Part shown: in pieces, positions 53,807 to 62,367 of the stretch | Layout: each line of letters opens with the position of its first letter | How positions within the stretch are numbered: the first letter of the stretch is position 1 | NCBI GenBank assembly: GCA_001637315.1 | Contig: LSZA01000002.1 | Span: 1 to 64,000 of the forward strand | DNA length: 64,000 nucleotides | From: Phormidium willei BDU 130791 | GTDB lineage: Bacteria > Cyanobacteriota > Cyanobacteriia > Cyanobacteriales > Geitlerinemataceae | Direction: 5' to 3' | Position numbers and translations under genes: made by a program | The notes under the pieces: generated by a model | What the model was told of the DNA's origin: nothing | Database searches by the model: none | Seen by the model: the letters and a program-made list of their open reading frames with translations, nothing else

Positions 53807-55792
53807 TTAATTCGGAGGTGGATGCTTGAGCAATGGAGAATCGATTAAAACTCGATATAATTTGAGTAGAATTGGAATTGAGGTAAACATATCATGAATA
53901 TCATTGGCAGTCATGGCCTGTACATTTGGATTTTCGAGGCTTAATTGTTCAATCAAGGTTTGATAGTCATCAAATAAATGAATTGGGGATGAATCTAACG
54001 CATACTTTGAACGTAGTTGAGGTTGAAAATTGTATTCCTCGGCTGAGGTTGGGGAAGAATCCCCGAGATCCGGCCGAAGAGGAATCCAGATACTAAATCG
54101 AGTTCCACCGCCGGGACGAGAGTCACAGAGGAGTCGCCCATGATGTTTATCAACAACCACCTGACGGCTGATAGCTAGTCCTAATCCTGTTCCTTTTCCT
54201 AAGGCTTTGGTGGTAAAAAAGGGATCATAGATTTGCGATCGCACTTCGTCACGAATTCCTGGTCCATTATCAGCAATTTCTACGACAGCCCAACGATTTT
54301 CTTGCAGTTGGGTGCGAATCCATAGGGTAGGCTGCTCGATTTGAGTCTCTTCCATAGCGTCAATGGCGTTGGCTACGGTATTAATAAAGACTTGGTTGAG
54401 TTGTCCGGCGTAGCACTCGATATCGGGTAAGTCTTGATAGTCGCGGTGAATCGTGACTTCTGGGCGATCGCCTTTGGCTTTGATACGATGGTTAAGGATG
54501 AGCAGGGTACTATTTAAACCCACGTGGATATTCGCAAGTTGGGGGCGATCGCGGTCAATTCTAGAAAAGTTTTTCAAGGACAAAACAATTTCCTGAATTC
54601 GCTCAATTCCCATTTTCATCGAGGCAATGAGTTGAGGTAAATCTTTTTCTAAGAATTCTAAATCGATGTCTTCAATCAACTCATCAATCTCAGAGTTAGC
54701 CTGAGGATACTGTTGACGATACCGCTCAATCAACTCTAATAAATCTTCTGTATAAGTTTGAGCATGAGTGAGGTTGCCATTAATGAAATTAACAGGATTG
54801 TTAATTTCGTGGGCAATTCCAGCTACCATTTGACCGAGACTGGACATCTTTTCACTCTGAACCAGTTGAGCTTGAGCCTGTTGTAACTCTTCGAGAGTAT
54901 CTTGTAACTGTTGTGCCTGTTTTTGGGCACTCAGGGCCGTGTGGCGACTTTCTTGGTAGAGTAAGGCTTTATCGATAGCGATGGCCGTTTGTACGGCAAA
55001 CAGCGTTAATAACTTTAGGTGTTCGGCAGTATAGGCAATGCCTTGTTCATGAACAACCACCATCAGGCCGATGCTGCGGGATTGAACGCTGAGGGGAACG
55101 CATAGGAGAGAGGCGATAGACTCGTCGCAGCAGGTGGCGCGGCGATCGCTGGGGAGATTATTAATAATCTCTCCCTGATCTTGCTCTAAGATACTCCCTA
55201 AAATACTCTGATTTAAAGGGAGTGGATCGGGCCAAGGTAAGGGACAGCCGTCTTGAGATAATCGGTGTAAGACGTCCGGCGAGTCATCTAATAGCCAAAT
55301 TGCCGAACTGGTGCAGGGTAACGTATTGGAAACTTCTCGCAAAACCAGTTGTGAGAGTTGACTTAAGTCTAGGCTGGTGGTGACTTGCGTGGAAATCTCA
55401 TAAAAGAGGTCAATTTCCTGATAGCGTTCTAGCAATTCTCGGGCCAGAGAGGTTTTTTCACTCTGTTGACGTGCCAGGCAAGTTATGACTTGATGAATCA
55501 GAGTCATCTCTCCATGGCTGTATATCCACCCTAAAGTCTGACCGTTTACGTCAATTGCCTTAGAGATCAAGGATGAATCTAATTCAGAATCAGATATTTC
55601 ATTGGGATATTTATTGACATTAAAGCCGAAATGTGATACCGAGCCAGATTGATCTAAGGCTTGAGTCGTAAAGACCGTTTTTTGTCGGGCATCTTGAATG
55701 AAAAACTCGACATTAAGCTGACAACTGAGCTGGTGCAGGGTTGCCTGAATATCAGTTTGACTGAAAAGTTTTTGCAGCAGCGATCGGCTCAT
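53807..55792 (-). CDS. GAF-domain sensor histidine kinase
   Basis: 661 residues. After an unassigned N-terminal domain, a GAF domain lies at about 140-290 (LVLREVSNTLPCTSSAIWLL, SLLCVPLSVQSRSIGLMVVV). A coiled coil follows (LQDTLEELQQAQAQLVQSEKM), then the HisKA box with GIAHEINNPVNFI, and an ATPase with ADNGPGI, DPFFTTKALGKGTGLGL. The GAF domain lacks the bilin cysteines of the neighbouring kinase, so the signal is unknown. Same strand and next to the hybrid kinase (99 bases from its ATG); part of one signalling cluster. Confidence 0.93.
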   Translation of the reverse strand: MSRSLLQKLFSQTDIQATLHQLSCQLNVEFFIQDARQKTVFTTQALDQSGSVSHFGFNVNKYPNEISDSELDSSLISKAIDVNGQTLGWIYSHGEMTLIHQVITCLARQQSEKTSLARELLERYQEIDLFYEISTQVTTSLDLSQLSQLVLREVSNTLPCTSSAIWLLDDSPDVLHRLSQDGCPLPWPDPLPLNQSILGSILEQDQGEIINNLPSDRRATCCDESIASLLCVPLSVQSRSIGLMVVVHEQGIAYTAEHLKLLTLFAVQTAIAIDKALLYQESRHTALSAQKQAQQLQDTLEELQQAQAQLVQSEKMSSLGQMVAGIAHEINNPVNFINGNLTHAQTYTEDLLELIERYRQQYPQANSEIDELIEDIDLEFLEKDLPQLIASMKMGIERIQEIVLSLKNFSRIDRDRPQLANIHVGLNSTLLILNHRIKAKGDRPEVTIHRDYQDLPDIECYAGQLNQVFINTVANAIDAMEETQIEQPTLWIRTQLQENRWAVVEIADNGPGIRDEVRSQIYDPFFTTKALGKGTGLGLAISRQVVVDKHHGRLLCDSRPGGGTRFSIWIPLRPDLGDSSPTSAEEYNFQPQLRSKYALDSSPIHLFDDYQTLIEQLSLENPNVQAMTANDIHDMFTSIPILLKLYRVLIDSPLLKHPPPN

Positions 55793-55981
55793 AGAACAGG
55801 CTTGGCAATGGCGTTAGAACAAGAAGATTAAACTTGATAACAGGTTAAACTATCTGTAACGAAACCTGCTGTCATTATGATAAACCGGTTTTCGGTTCCT
55901 GGGTAGGGATTTAACTGAACTCGATCAAACCTGTAACAAAGTGTGATAGAACTTGACAGGGGTACTACAAGAGTTGTAACC

Positions 55982-56716
55982 ATGACGCGCGCCGTTGCCC
56001 AAAAACACGACATCAATCAAGAGTTTGGACTCATTGCGGATTTTGATGGACCGATCGCCGATGTCTCGGAACGCTATTATCGGGTCTATCACGAATGTTT
56101 GGATCGGATGCAGGGGGATGAGACTTCTGTTGAACGCTTCTCAAAGTCAGAATTTTGGGCTCTCAAACGCGCTCGGGTTCCTGAACGCACGATTGGGGAA
56201 CGTTCTGGTTTAACGCCGGAACAGGCCCGCGAGTTTGCGGCCTTGCGCCGTCAGTTGGTGCATAGTCAGCCCTATTTGAAGTATGACCAACTCATCCCTG
56301 GGGCGATCGCGGCGTTAGAACGCGCCCAGGAGGCGGGAATTGAGCTCACCCTGATGACGATGCGACGGGAACGAGAATTGGCCGAGGCCTTGTCTCGCTT
56401 TGATGTGGGGCGATTTTTCCCCAAGGAACGTCGCTATTGTATGGGCGATGATGCGGTCAAAACGGCGGATACGAAGGATAAACCCCGGTTGATGGCCCGG
56501 GCCATGAAGGAACTTCCCTCCTATCAAACCCTGTGGATGGTGGGTGATACCGAAGCCGATGCGATCTCGGCGGCCAGCCAGGGAATTGGCTTTATTGGGG
56601 TTCTCTCGGGAATCCGCGATCGCCCCTCCCTGGCCGCTCACAATCCCCAGAAGATTGTCAAAACTCTCAGTGATGCGGTAGATTTCCTCCTCACATCCTC
56701 CATGGCCCATCGCTAA
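55982..56716 (+). CDS. HAD-family phosphatase
   Basis: 244 residues from ATG 55982; upstream codons to 55943 are less likely because the spacing region has promoter-like sequence. HAD motif I is IADFDGPIADVSERYY (nucleophile Asp in DFDG), motif II LTLMTMRRERE, and motif III/IV KTADTKDKP ... MVGDTEADAISAASQG. The cap region lies between. Phosphoglycolate phosphatase-like in general shape, but the substrate cannot be read from the sequence. Transcribed alone, with a strong terminator right after the stop. Confidence 0.85.
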   Translation: MTRAVAQKHDINQEFGLIADFDGPIADVSERYYRVYHECLDRMQGDETSVERFSKSEFWALKRARVPERTIGERSGLTPEQAREFAALRRQLVHSQPYLKYDQLIPGAIAALERAQEAGIELTLMTMRRERELAEALSRFDVGRFFPKERRYCMGDDAVKTADTKDKPRLMARAMKELPSYQTLWMVGDTEADAISAASQGIGFIGVLSGIRDRPSLAAHNPQKIVKTLSDAVDFLLTSSMAHR

Positions 56717-56717
56717 C

Positions 56718-56755
56718 AAAAAGACAAGAGGGGTCGAGGCCCCTCTTGTCTTTTT
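56718..56755. terminator. Strong hairpin terminator after the HAD gene
   Basis: aaaaagacaagagggg (56718-56733) and cccctcttgtcttttt (56740-56755) form a perfect 16-bp stem with a 6-base loop; it ends in a T-run on both strands, a textbook bidirectional rho-independent terminator that begins directly after the TAA. Confidence 0.93.
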
Positions 56756-56869
56756 GGTCATACCAACTAGGACGAACTGAAACCCTTAAAACTTTCTTGT
56801 TCGGGGATTTGTTTTTAGATCCTTGTCCATTTTTAAGTGTCTTATTTCCGGGTCCGTCAGGCCGGTCAC

Positions 56870-57469
56870 TTAACGTAAATAGCTCGATGTGAGCCAAAGG
56901 ACAAAGAACGTCAGCCAAGCGGCGATGATTTCTGAGTCAAGTTGGGAACCGAGGACCGTCGCTAACTGGCCACCGAGGAGAATACCGACGACAATCGCCA
57001 CGAGGGTAAACACCACCGCCCGTCCAAACCGCTTTTCCTTGCGATTGAGGAAATATAAACTAGCCCCAGCACCGAGTGCCAACGTCACCGGGACATAACT
57101 AGCACTAATCGCACTGGCCACACTCAAGGCGGCAAAGATACCCGCCGGAAGCAGAACATCTCCTTGGCTGGGGGTGTCAATGGCCCCTTGTAGCCAATCT
57201 GGCATTCGCGTCGAGGGTGGATCGGGGAGGGTTTTCGGTGCTTGAGACACCATGCGTTCAGGAAAGCGGATGCCTTCGGGAACTTTAATTTTACCCTCCT
57301 GACGTAATCGCAACCGATCCATAAGGACGGCATCGTAAGCCATTTCGATGCGCTCGACCGCCTGGCGATCGCCACCCTGATCGATCAACCGGCTACGGGC
57401 CGCTTGAATTTCGTCGAACGAAGCGTCTTCAGTGACTCCGAGCTGCTCATAAGGACTCTGGTCGCTCAT
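56870..57469 (-). CDS. CPP1-like membrane protein
   Basis: 199 residues from ATG 57469 (start MSDQSPYEQLGVTEDASFDE); upstream codons to 57544 are not conserved. The N-terminal 60 residues are J-domain-like but lack the HPD motif (IQAARSRLIDQG, VERIEMAYDAVLMDRLRLRQ). Three to four membrane helices follow (AALSVASAISASYV, AVVFTLVAIVVGILLGG, AAWLTFFVLWLTS). This matches the CPP1 family (chaperone-like protein of protochlorophyllide oxidoreductase) of cyanobacteria and plastids, linked to holding POR at the membrane. Confidence 0.88.
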   Translation of the reverse strand: MSDQSPYEQLGVTEDASFDEIQAARSRLIDQGGDRQAVERIEMAYDAVLMDRLRLRQEGKIKVPEGIRFPERMVSQAPKTLPDPPSTRMPDWLQGAIDTPSQGDVLLPAGIFAALSVASAISASYVPVTLALGAGASLYFLNRKEKRFGRAVVFTLVAIVVGILLGGQLATVLGSQLDSEIIAAWLTFFVLWLTSSYLR

Positions 57470-57808
57470 TGCCCAAATTATTAAAACGTGTCTATCCACT
57501 CTATAGCTTAGCTTGAGTCTTGCGGTTTCGACAGACTTCGGCATAAGTTTCTTTGCGCCTTGAGCGGCGACTGAGGAATTTGAGGCGAGATGGATTCCCT
57601 TAAGTCCCCCATCTGCACTCTCTTGAGCGATTGGCTTCGGGGTGCACGCGATGGCGATCGCCCCAAAATTACTCCAGCGTATTGTTGCCCGGGTCAGGGT
57701 TTAGTACAATGTACTGAAACTTCCTTTAACCCCTCTTAACCGTCTGTATCAGGATACGGTGTCAGGGGATAGGTCTTGATTGTTCATCCCAAAGTACGTT
57801 CCTCAGTC
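57470..57808. other. Intergenic region with promoter of the RHH gene
   Basis: 339 bases between divergent genes, with no credible ORF. A sigma-70-like promoter pair at 57682-57710 and a palindrome at 57703-57715 are listed separately. One HIP1 octamer lies at 57654-57661. Confidence 0.5.
57682..57715 (+). promoter_or_regulatory. Candidate promoter with overlapping palindrome
   Basis: ttgttg (57682-57687) and tacaat (57705-57710) are spaced by 17 bases, a near-consensus -35/-10 pair. The -10 element lies inside the 13-bp palindrome agtacaatgtact (57703-57715). The gene for a ribbon-helix-helix protein starts 93 bases downstream, so autorepression through this site is possible. The palindrome has only three bases between its GTAC cores, so it does not fit the cyanobacterial LexA box spacing as I know it. 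Confidence 0.55.
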
Positions 57809-57955
57809 ATGGCTCGAACTAAACCTCCCTCTAATAAAGTCTTAACCATCCGTCTGCCGGTGGGAGAACTCGAACGACTCGAGGAGTATTGCTTAAAACG
57901 GGGGAAAACGAAAACTGATGTCTTGCGCGAGATGATTCGTAAATTGCGGGTCTAG
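57809..57955 (+). CDS. Ribbon-helix-helix (CopG-type) protein
   Basis: A 48-residue protein too short for usual ORF cut-offs. It has the RHH pattern: a basic N terminus, strand NKVLTIRLPVGEL, helix ELERLEEYCLKRG, turn and helix KTKTDVLREMIRKL. Such proteins bind DNA as dimers and are often autoregulated or antitoxins. Start ATG 57809. No toxin gene follows; the next gene is on the opposite strand and ends at 58000. Confidence 0.8.
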   Translation: MARTKPPSNKVLTIRLPVGELERLEEYCLKRGKTKTDVLREMIRKLRV

Positions 57956-57999
57956 GGGCTTGACAAAATGCACAAAATATGCAAAAAGATATAGGCGAG

Positions 58000-59226
58000 T
58001 TAATCATCCGGGGGGTCAAGAGCGGCGAGAACCGCTTTCGGATGTAACTTGTCCTTAAACCAGACGATGGGAACCGAGACATCCTGAAGATTCACCCCAG
58101 CCTTAACCAAGTTTAGCCGTTCGGAGACAGCTAACAGAAGCGGGCGATCGCTCCCCTGGCGGACTTGAGAAAACTTCTTACGGAGATACTCGGGTCGCCA
58201 ATAGCCGACAATTTCGAGCAGGATTTCCCGGCCATCGGGATGAATCAGTCGGAAATCGGGAACCATGACACTTCCAGGAATGGGGATTAAATCCACCTCC
58301 CTCTCCAACAGCCAAGGCGTATCGAGTTTGTCCCAGCGTTCAGCAAAAGATTGCTCCAACATCGAATCATAGGCTTTCCCGGCCGGGTAATGACTCACCA
58401 GTCCGCAATCAGAATCGAGGCTGAACTGACCTTGAACCGTTCGGCCCGCGCGAGGGTCTCGTTGTTGTAGAGTGGCCTTGAGACTCCAGCGACTGACATG
58501 AAGCAAGGCCGGCAGAAGTTTGGCGATGGCCAAGCCGTAGCGGGTACTGGGTTTAAATAAGCTAGTGGGGCCGTCAATGGTAATCGTAAAGCCACAATCG
58601 GCATCCCCTTCAATGTAAAACATCAAACTAAAGAGTTTGAGATAACGAAACAGGAGTTTATATTGGCCGGGGACATTGCGATGGGCCTGAATCGTGATAT
58701 CACTGGCTCGGTAGAAGATGCCCTGAACTTGCGATAAATTATAGTGATGTAATAGGGCCTGAGGATCTGGGGCGTTAAATTCCGTCAGACGGCGGTTTTC
58801 CTGTAAATCAGCATAAAGTCCCTCGACTATGGCGGTGATAGACACCTCTCGTTCGAGTTCCTGCGTGAGTTCCCGGGCCACGATGTCCAGCGTTTTGAGG
58901 GTATGGTCCGGTTTAGGGACCCGTTGCGCGGCGGCGGTAAAGACTCGCGATCGCAACTCCATCGGATCTAAGGGACTGACAATCTCAAACGTACAATAGC
59001 GCCCTTTGAGCAGATGAGCCAACCCCCGCCGCAACCGATAATCAGGTCGATCGCCTTCAAACTCCTTCAAGCGGCGATCGAGATCTCCCTGAGTCTGATC
59101 ACGAGACGCTTCAAATAGAGTAATCGCCGCCTCAGCTAACCTAACATGAGGTGGATCAAGGGGGAGTCGTTTGGGAATGATCGTTTCACCCCGGCGGCGA
59201 TGGCTGAGTAAATCAGTCGGTAACAT
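58000..59226 (-). CDS. DUF790 family nuclease (Bax1-like)
   Basis: 408 residues from ATG 59226 (a TTG one codon earlier is also possible). Start LPTDLLSHRRRGETIIPKRL, then a long helical part, then a PD-(D/E)XK-type core: MVPDFRLIHPDGREILLEIVGYWRPEY, with Asp of PDF and Glu of LEIVGYW. This fits DUF790/COG3372, whose archaeal member Bax1 is the nuclease partner of the XPB helicase. In many cyanobacteria it is next to an XPB-like helicase gene; here no such helicase is next to it. Confidence 0.85.
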   Translation of the reverse strand: MLPTDLLSHRRRGETIIPKRLPLDPPHVRLAEAAITLFEASRDQTQGDLDRRLKEFEGDRPDYRLRRGLAHLLKGRYCTFEIVSPLDPMELRSRVFTAAAQRVPKPDHTLKTLDIVARELTQELEREVSITAIVEGLYADLQENRRLTEFNAPDPQALLHHYNLSQVQGIFYRASDITIQAHRNVPGQYKLLFRYLKLFSLMFYIEGDADCGFTITIDGPTSLFKPSTRYGLAIAKLLPALLHVSRWSLKATLQQRDPRAGRTVQGQFSLDSDCGLVSHYPAGKAYDSMLEQSFAERWDKLDTPWLLEREVDLIPIPGSVMVPDFRLIHPDGREILLEIVGYWRPEYLRKKFSQVRQGSDRPLLLAVSERLNLVKAGVNLQDVSVPIVWFKDKLHPKAVLAALDPPDD

Positions 59227-59332
59227 CAAGACCCATCCCCAACCAACCAGAACCGACCCGTTTTGGGGTTGGCCGAGGCTTGAATCTCTTGTCTATGATC
59301 AAAGTTGATGCCATCATCGTCTCTTGCATAAT

Positions 59333-59374
59333 CTGTCAACACTCAGTTGTCAACACTCAGTTGTCAACACTCGG
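59333..59374. repeat. 14-bp x 3 tandem repeat before the TPR gene
   Basis: Three copies of the 14-base unit ttgtcaacactcag (first copy starts c, third ends gg) at 59333-59346, 59347-59360 and 59361-59374. They end 17 bases before the ATG of the TPR gene, so the repeat occupies its 5' untranslated region or promoter; the tgtcaac core resembles a binding site in triplicate. Confidence 0.9.
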
Positions 59375-59391
59375 TTTTGGAGTCTTTGTCG

Positions 59392-60021
59392 ATGTCTAAT
59401 CTGCGATCGCGTGTCTACTCAAACCTTATTCTCTCACCGCTCGTGCTGTTGGCCAACGGATTGTGGCTATCCCCACCCCCCACCTTGGCCCAAGACATCC
59501 CCCTCGCACAACGGCAACCCCACGAACAGCGACAACAGCAGCGACGCCAACGATTACGAGAGGGAAACGAACGCCTGGCGAATCAAGACTACGAAGCCGC
59601 CGAAGCCATTTTTCGGGAACTCTTGCAAGACTATCCCCAAGATTCTCTACTGCGTTATAAACTCGGAGATGTCCTCTCGGCCCAATATCGCTACGAAGAA
59701 GCCAGTCAGGCCTATGAAGCGGCCATTCAACTCAATGAAGATCATGCCTTAGCCTATAACGCCTTGGGTAATTTGCGGGCCAATCAAGGACGACTCAACG
59801 AAGCCGTCTCTCTCTATGAACAGGCCTTAGAAATTAACAATACCTATGTCGAGGCGATGCAGAATTTAGGTCGCGTCTTGGCCCAACTCGAACGATTTGC
59901 AGCCGCGTCACAGGTGTTGTCGGACGCCTTAGCGATATGGCTTGAACGGGATGAAATCTGGAAAGCCCTAGAAGTTGCTAAACTTTTGGAACAGGTCAAC
60001 GCGCGTCGTGGACTGGTTTAA
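59392..60021 (+). CDS. TPR protein with signal peptide
   Basis: 209 residues from ATG 59392; the frame continues upstream to 59347, but that part is the tandem repeat. A signal peptide (LRSRVYSNLILSPLVLLANGLWLSPPPTLAQ) precedes a Gln/Arg-rich linker and four or more TPR units (YEAAEAIFRELLQDYPQDSL, YEEASQAYEAAIQLNEDHA, LNEAVSLYEQALEINNTY). Periplasmic protein-interaction scaffold. The LCP-family gene follows after 17 bases, suggesting an envelope-related operon. Confidence 0.88.
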   Translation: MSNLRSRVYSNLILSPLVLLANGLWLSPPPTLAQDIPLAQRQPHEQRQQQRRQRLREGNERLANQDYEAAEAIFRELLQDYPQDSLLRYKLGDVLSAQYRYEEASQAYEAAIQLNEDHALAYNALGNLRANQGRLNEAVSLYEQALEINNTYVEAMQNLGRVLAQLERFAAASQVLSDALAIWLERDEIWKALEVAKLLEQVNARRGLV

Positions 60022-60038
60022 CTGAGATTGAGTCAACC

Positions 60039-61382
60039 GTGAGAATTCCTCTTGAGCAACCCAGGAATGGGTCTGGCCTTCTCGGCTGGGGCCTACTAAC
60101 CGCTGTGGTGATTATGGCCTCGGCCTTGATGGGGGCCATCGCCGCGTTAGTGGTTCCCGCCTCTCCGCTGGTGCAATCGAGTGGCCGAGACAATCAGCAA
60201 CAGGGACAGTTTGGCTATGAATTAACACGTCCGGTGAACCTGTTGCTGTTGGGAGTCGATCGCGATCCTCAATTAGCCGATGACTCCCCTGATTTGTTGG
60301 ACGGCCGTAGTGATACGATTTTGGCGGTACGGGTCGATACGGCGGGCCAGCGAGTCAATGTTCTCTCAATTCCTCGGGATACGGAGGTGGATTTAGGAGA
60401 GTTCGGTTGGGGGAAACTCAATGAAGCCAATTATCTCGGTGGGGTGGCGTTGATGCAGGCCACGGTTGAGACGTTGCTGAATGAGGTTGAGTTTGATCGC
60501 TATCTGCGGCTGAATACCCAGGGATTAGTGGAGTTGGTGGATTTAGTGGGGGGAGTCGAGGTGTGGGTTCCCTATCCCATGGTCTATCGCGATCGCACTC
60601 AAGAGTTGACCATTGAACTCGATGCAGGTTGGCAACGGTTGACGGGAGAGATGGCCCAGCAGTTTAGTCGCTATCGTCAAGGTCCTTATGGGGATATTGG
60701 TCGAGTGCAACGACAGCAGATGCTTTTACAGGCGTTGCGCGATCGCCTCACAAGTCCAACGGTCTTTCCTCGCATTCCGGCGATACTGCGAATTCTGCAA
60801 AACCATATTGATACGAATCTCAGTCTTCCCGAAATGTTGGCGTTAGGGAGTTTTGTACTCGAGATTGATCGCGAGGCGTTGCGTATGGCCTTGCTTCCTG
60901 GAGAGTTTCGGGATGGCCAGGATAGCGGGACGAGTTATTGGAGAGTCGATGAGGCGGCTGGCGATCGCGTTGTCGAGCAATTTTTCCAATCGTCAGACTC
61001 GGATGAGTTTATTGATGATGTTCGCCGGCAAACGGCCTTTGGTCGCCGCAACTCTCCCGATGGCGATGACCCCGATGCGAACCATCCCCTTCCTGTCCAA
61101 CCTCGCATTGCCCTACAAAACGCCACCACTGATCCTGAAGCCGTCCAATGGATGATGGCCTATCTGGAGGAGTTGGGCTATGACGAGATTTACGTCAGCG
61201 ACGACTGGGGGACGGTTCATCGCCAAACCCGCATTATTGTCCAGTCGGGTGATTATACAGCGGCGGAACGGTTGCGATCGCAGTTGGGGTTCGCTGACCT
61301 TGAACCCCTCTCAACAGGGGATATTGCTTCGGATTTGACGATTCGTATTGGTTTGGATGTGGAACGGTTGTTGCGAGAGTGA
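60039..61382 (+). CDS. LytR/CpsA/Psr (LCP) family protein
   Basis: 447 residues from GTG 60039. One N-terminal membrane helix (LLGWGLLTAVVIMASALMGAI), then the LCP catalytic domain: VNLLLLGVDRD, SDTILAVRVD, VLSIPRDTEV, GKLNEANYLGG, and the later YRQGPYGDIGRVQRQQ with conserved Arg residues. A C-terminal LytR_C domain follows (IALQNATTDPEAVQWMMAYLEELGYDEIYV). LCP enzymes transfer polyprenyl-linked glycopolymers to peptidoglycan or other acceptors in the periplasm. Co-directional with the TPR gene. Confidence 0.95.
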   Translation: MRIPLEQPRNGSGLLGWGLLTAVVIMASALMGAIAALVVPASPLVQSSGRDNQQQGQFGYELTRPVNLLLLGVDRDPQLADDSPDLLDGRSDTILAVRVDTAGQRVNVLSIPRDTEVDLGEFGWGKLNEANYLGGVALMQATVETLLNEVEFDRYLRLNTQGLVELVDLVGGVEVWVPYPMVYRDRTQELTIELDAGWQRLTGEMAQQFSRYRQGPYGDIGRVQRQQMLLQALRDRLTSPTVFPRIPAILRILQNHIDTNLSLPEMLALGSFVLEIDREALRMALLPGEFRDGQDSGTSYWRVDEAAGDRVVEQFFQSSDSDEFIDDVRRQTAFGRRNSPDGDDPDANHPLPVQPRIALQNATTDPEAVQWMMAYLEELGYDEIYVSDDWGTVHRQTRIIVQSGDYTAAERLRSQLGFADLEPLSTGDIASDLTIRIGLDVERLLRE

Positions 61383-61491
61383 ACCGGGAATCGGCAGGAT
61401 GTTTGGCATTTGGCCCGGGGCGATCGCGAATCCGGATTAAATCTGGGGTTCCTAGAAAAGATAACTAGGTTAATTATGGCCCCCTATCGCT

Positions 61492-62367
61492 ATGGATCGT
61501 TCTCAAGACCCTTATCCATCCCAGTCTACCCACAGTGGTTCCTCGGGGAATCCGGGAAACCCTGGCGATCGCCGCCGGGGAGAGATTGAACAGCAACTGT
61601 TGCAATCGAGGACCTATCAAATCGCCTTAAATGGCTTAAAAGAGATGTTTGGCGATGCGGGGTATGCGGCCCAGATGCTGATGCACGAGGTGACTCGCGA
61701 GGCCATTGACCTGGCGCTACAACATCCAGTTCAGATGGGGGATGGATCGATGGCCCCGCCCATTTCTCAACCGATTTCTCGGCAGACCTCTCCATCGCCT
61801 CGCGATCGCTATCTCTATCGACTCGGCCAATATCTACGGGCGCAACGATGCCGACAACAGATCTCGTTGGTGCAACTCCATCATCAGACGCGGATTCCCA
61901 TCAGTCACCTGCACGCCTTGGAATCGGGTCATATTTCCCAGTATCCTCAAAGTCCAACCTATCTCAGAGGAACGCTGCATCTGTGGGCGACGGCGTTGGG
62001 ACTCAAGGCCGATGCGATCGTGGCCAAGATACCATCACCACCGCGACCAACGCCCACGCCACCGCCTCTCCCACCTCGTCCGCCGGTTTTGACGGCACCT
62101 CACCCCTCACCGGCAACCTCACCGACGACATTTGTGTATCCCAGGTGGTGGCGATCGCTGGCCTGCGGAATGCCTCTACTCGCCACGATCGCCCTGGCTT
62201 TAGGGGTAGCCAACCGTCCGACGACGTCACCGCCTACCGATGATGTCCCGGAACCCGATTGGCCCAATCCTGGAGTTCGAACGCCCCAACGAGCTGATGA
62301 AAAGTCACTTGGGAGCGATCGCCCGGAGATCATGGCCCCGGAACCTCTCCTGCAACGGCGTAATTAA
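61492..62367 (+). CDS. RodZ-like HTH membrane protein
   Basis: 291 residues. A helical N-terminal region (EQQLLQSRTYQIALNGLKEMFGD) is followed by a RodZ-type HTH_25 domain at about 110-180 (LYRLGQYLRAQRCRQQISLVQLHHQTRIPISHLHALESG). A Pro-rich linker and a membrane helix (LACGMPLLATIALALGVA, about 225-243) follow, with a short C-terminal tail. RodZ links MreB to the cell wall; here the periplasmic domain is missing or very short. Ends in a 4-base overlap with the convergent DUF3611 gene. Confidence 0.8.
   Translation: MDRSQDPYPSQSTHSGSSGNPGNPGDRRRGEIEQQLLQSRTYQIALNGLKEMFGDAGYAAQMLMHEVTREAIDLALQHPVQMGDGSMAPPISQPISRQTSPSPRDRYLYRLGQYLRAQRCRQQISLVQLHHQTRIPISHLHALESGHISQYPQSPTYLRGTLHLWATALGLKADAIVAKIPSPPRPTPTPPPLPPRPPVLTAPHPSPATSPTTFVYPRWWRSLACGMPLLATIALALGVANRPTTSPPTDDVPEPDWPNPGVRTPQRADEKSLGSDRPEIMAPEPLLQRRN

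Noticed and set aside
57703-57715. Possible LexA (SOS) box
   Set aside because: The spacing between the GTAC half-sites is three bases, not the four that I know from cyanobacterial LexA boxes, and the downstream gene has no evident SOS role.
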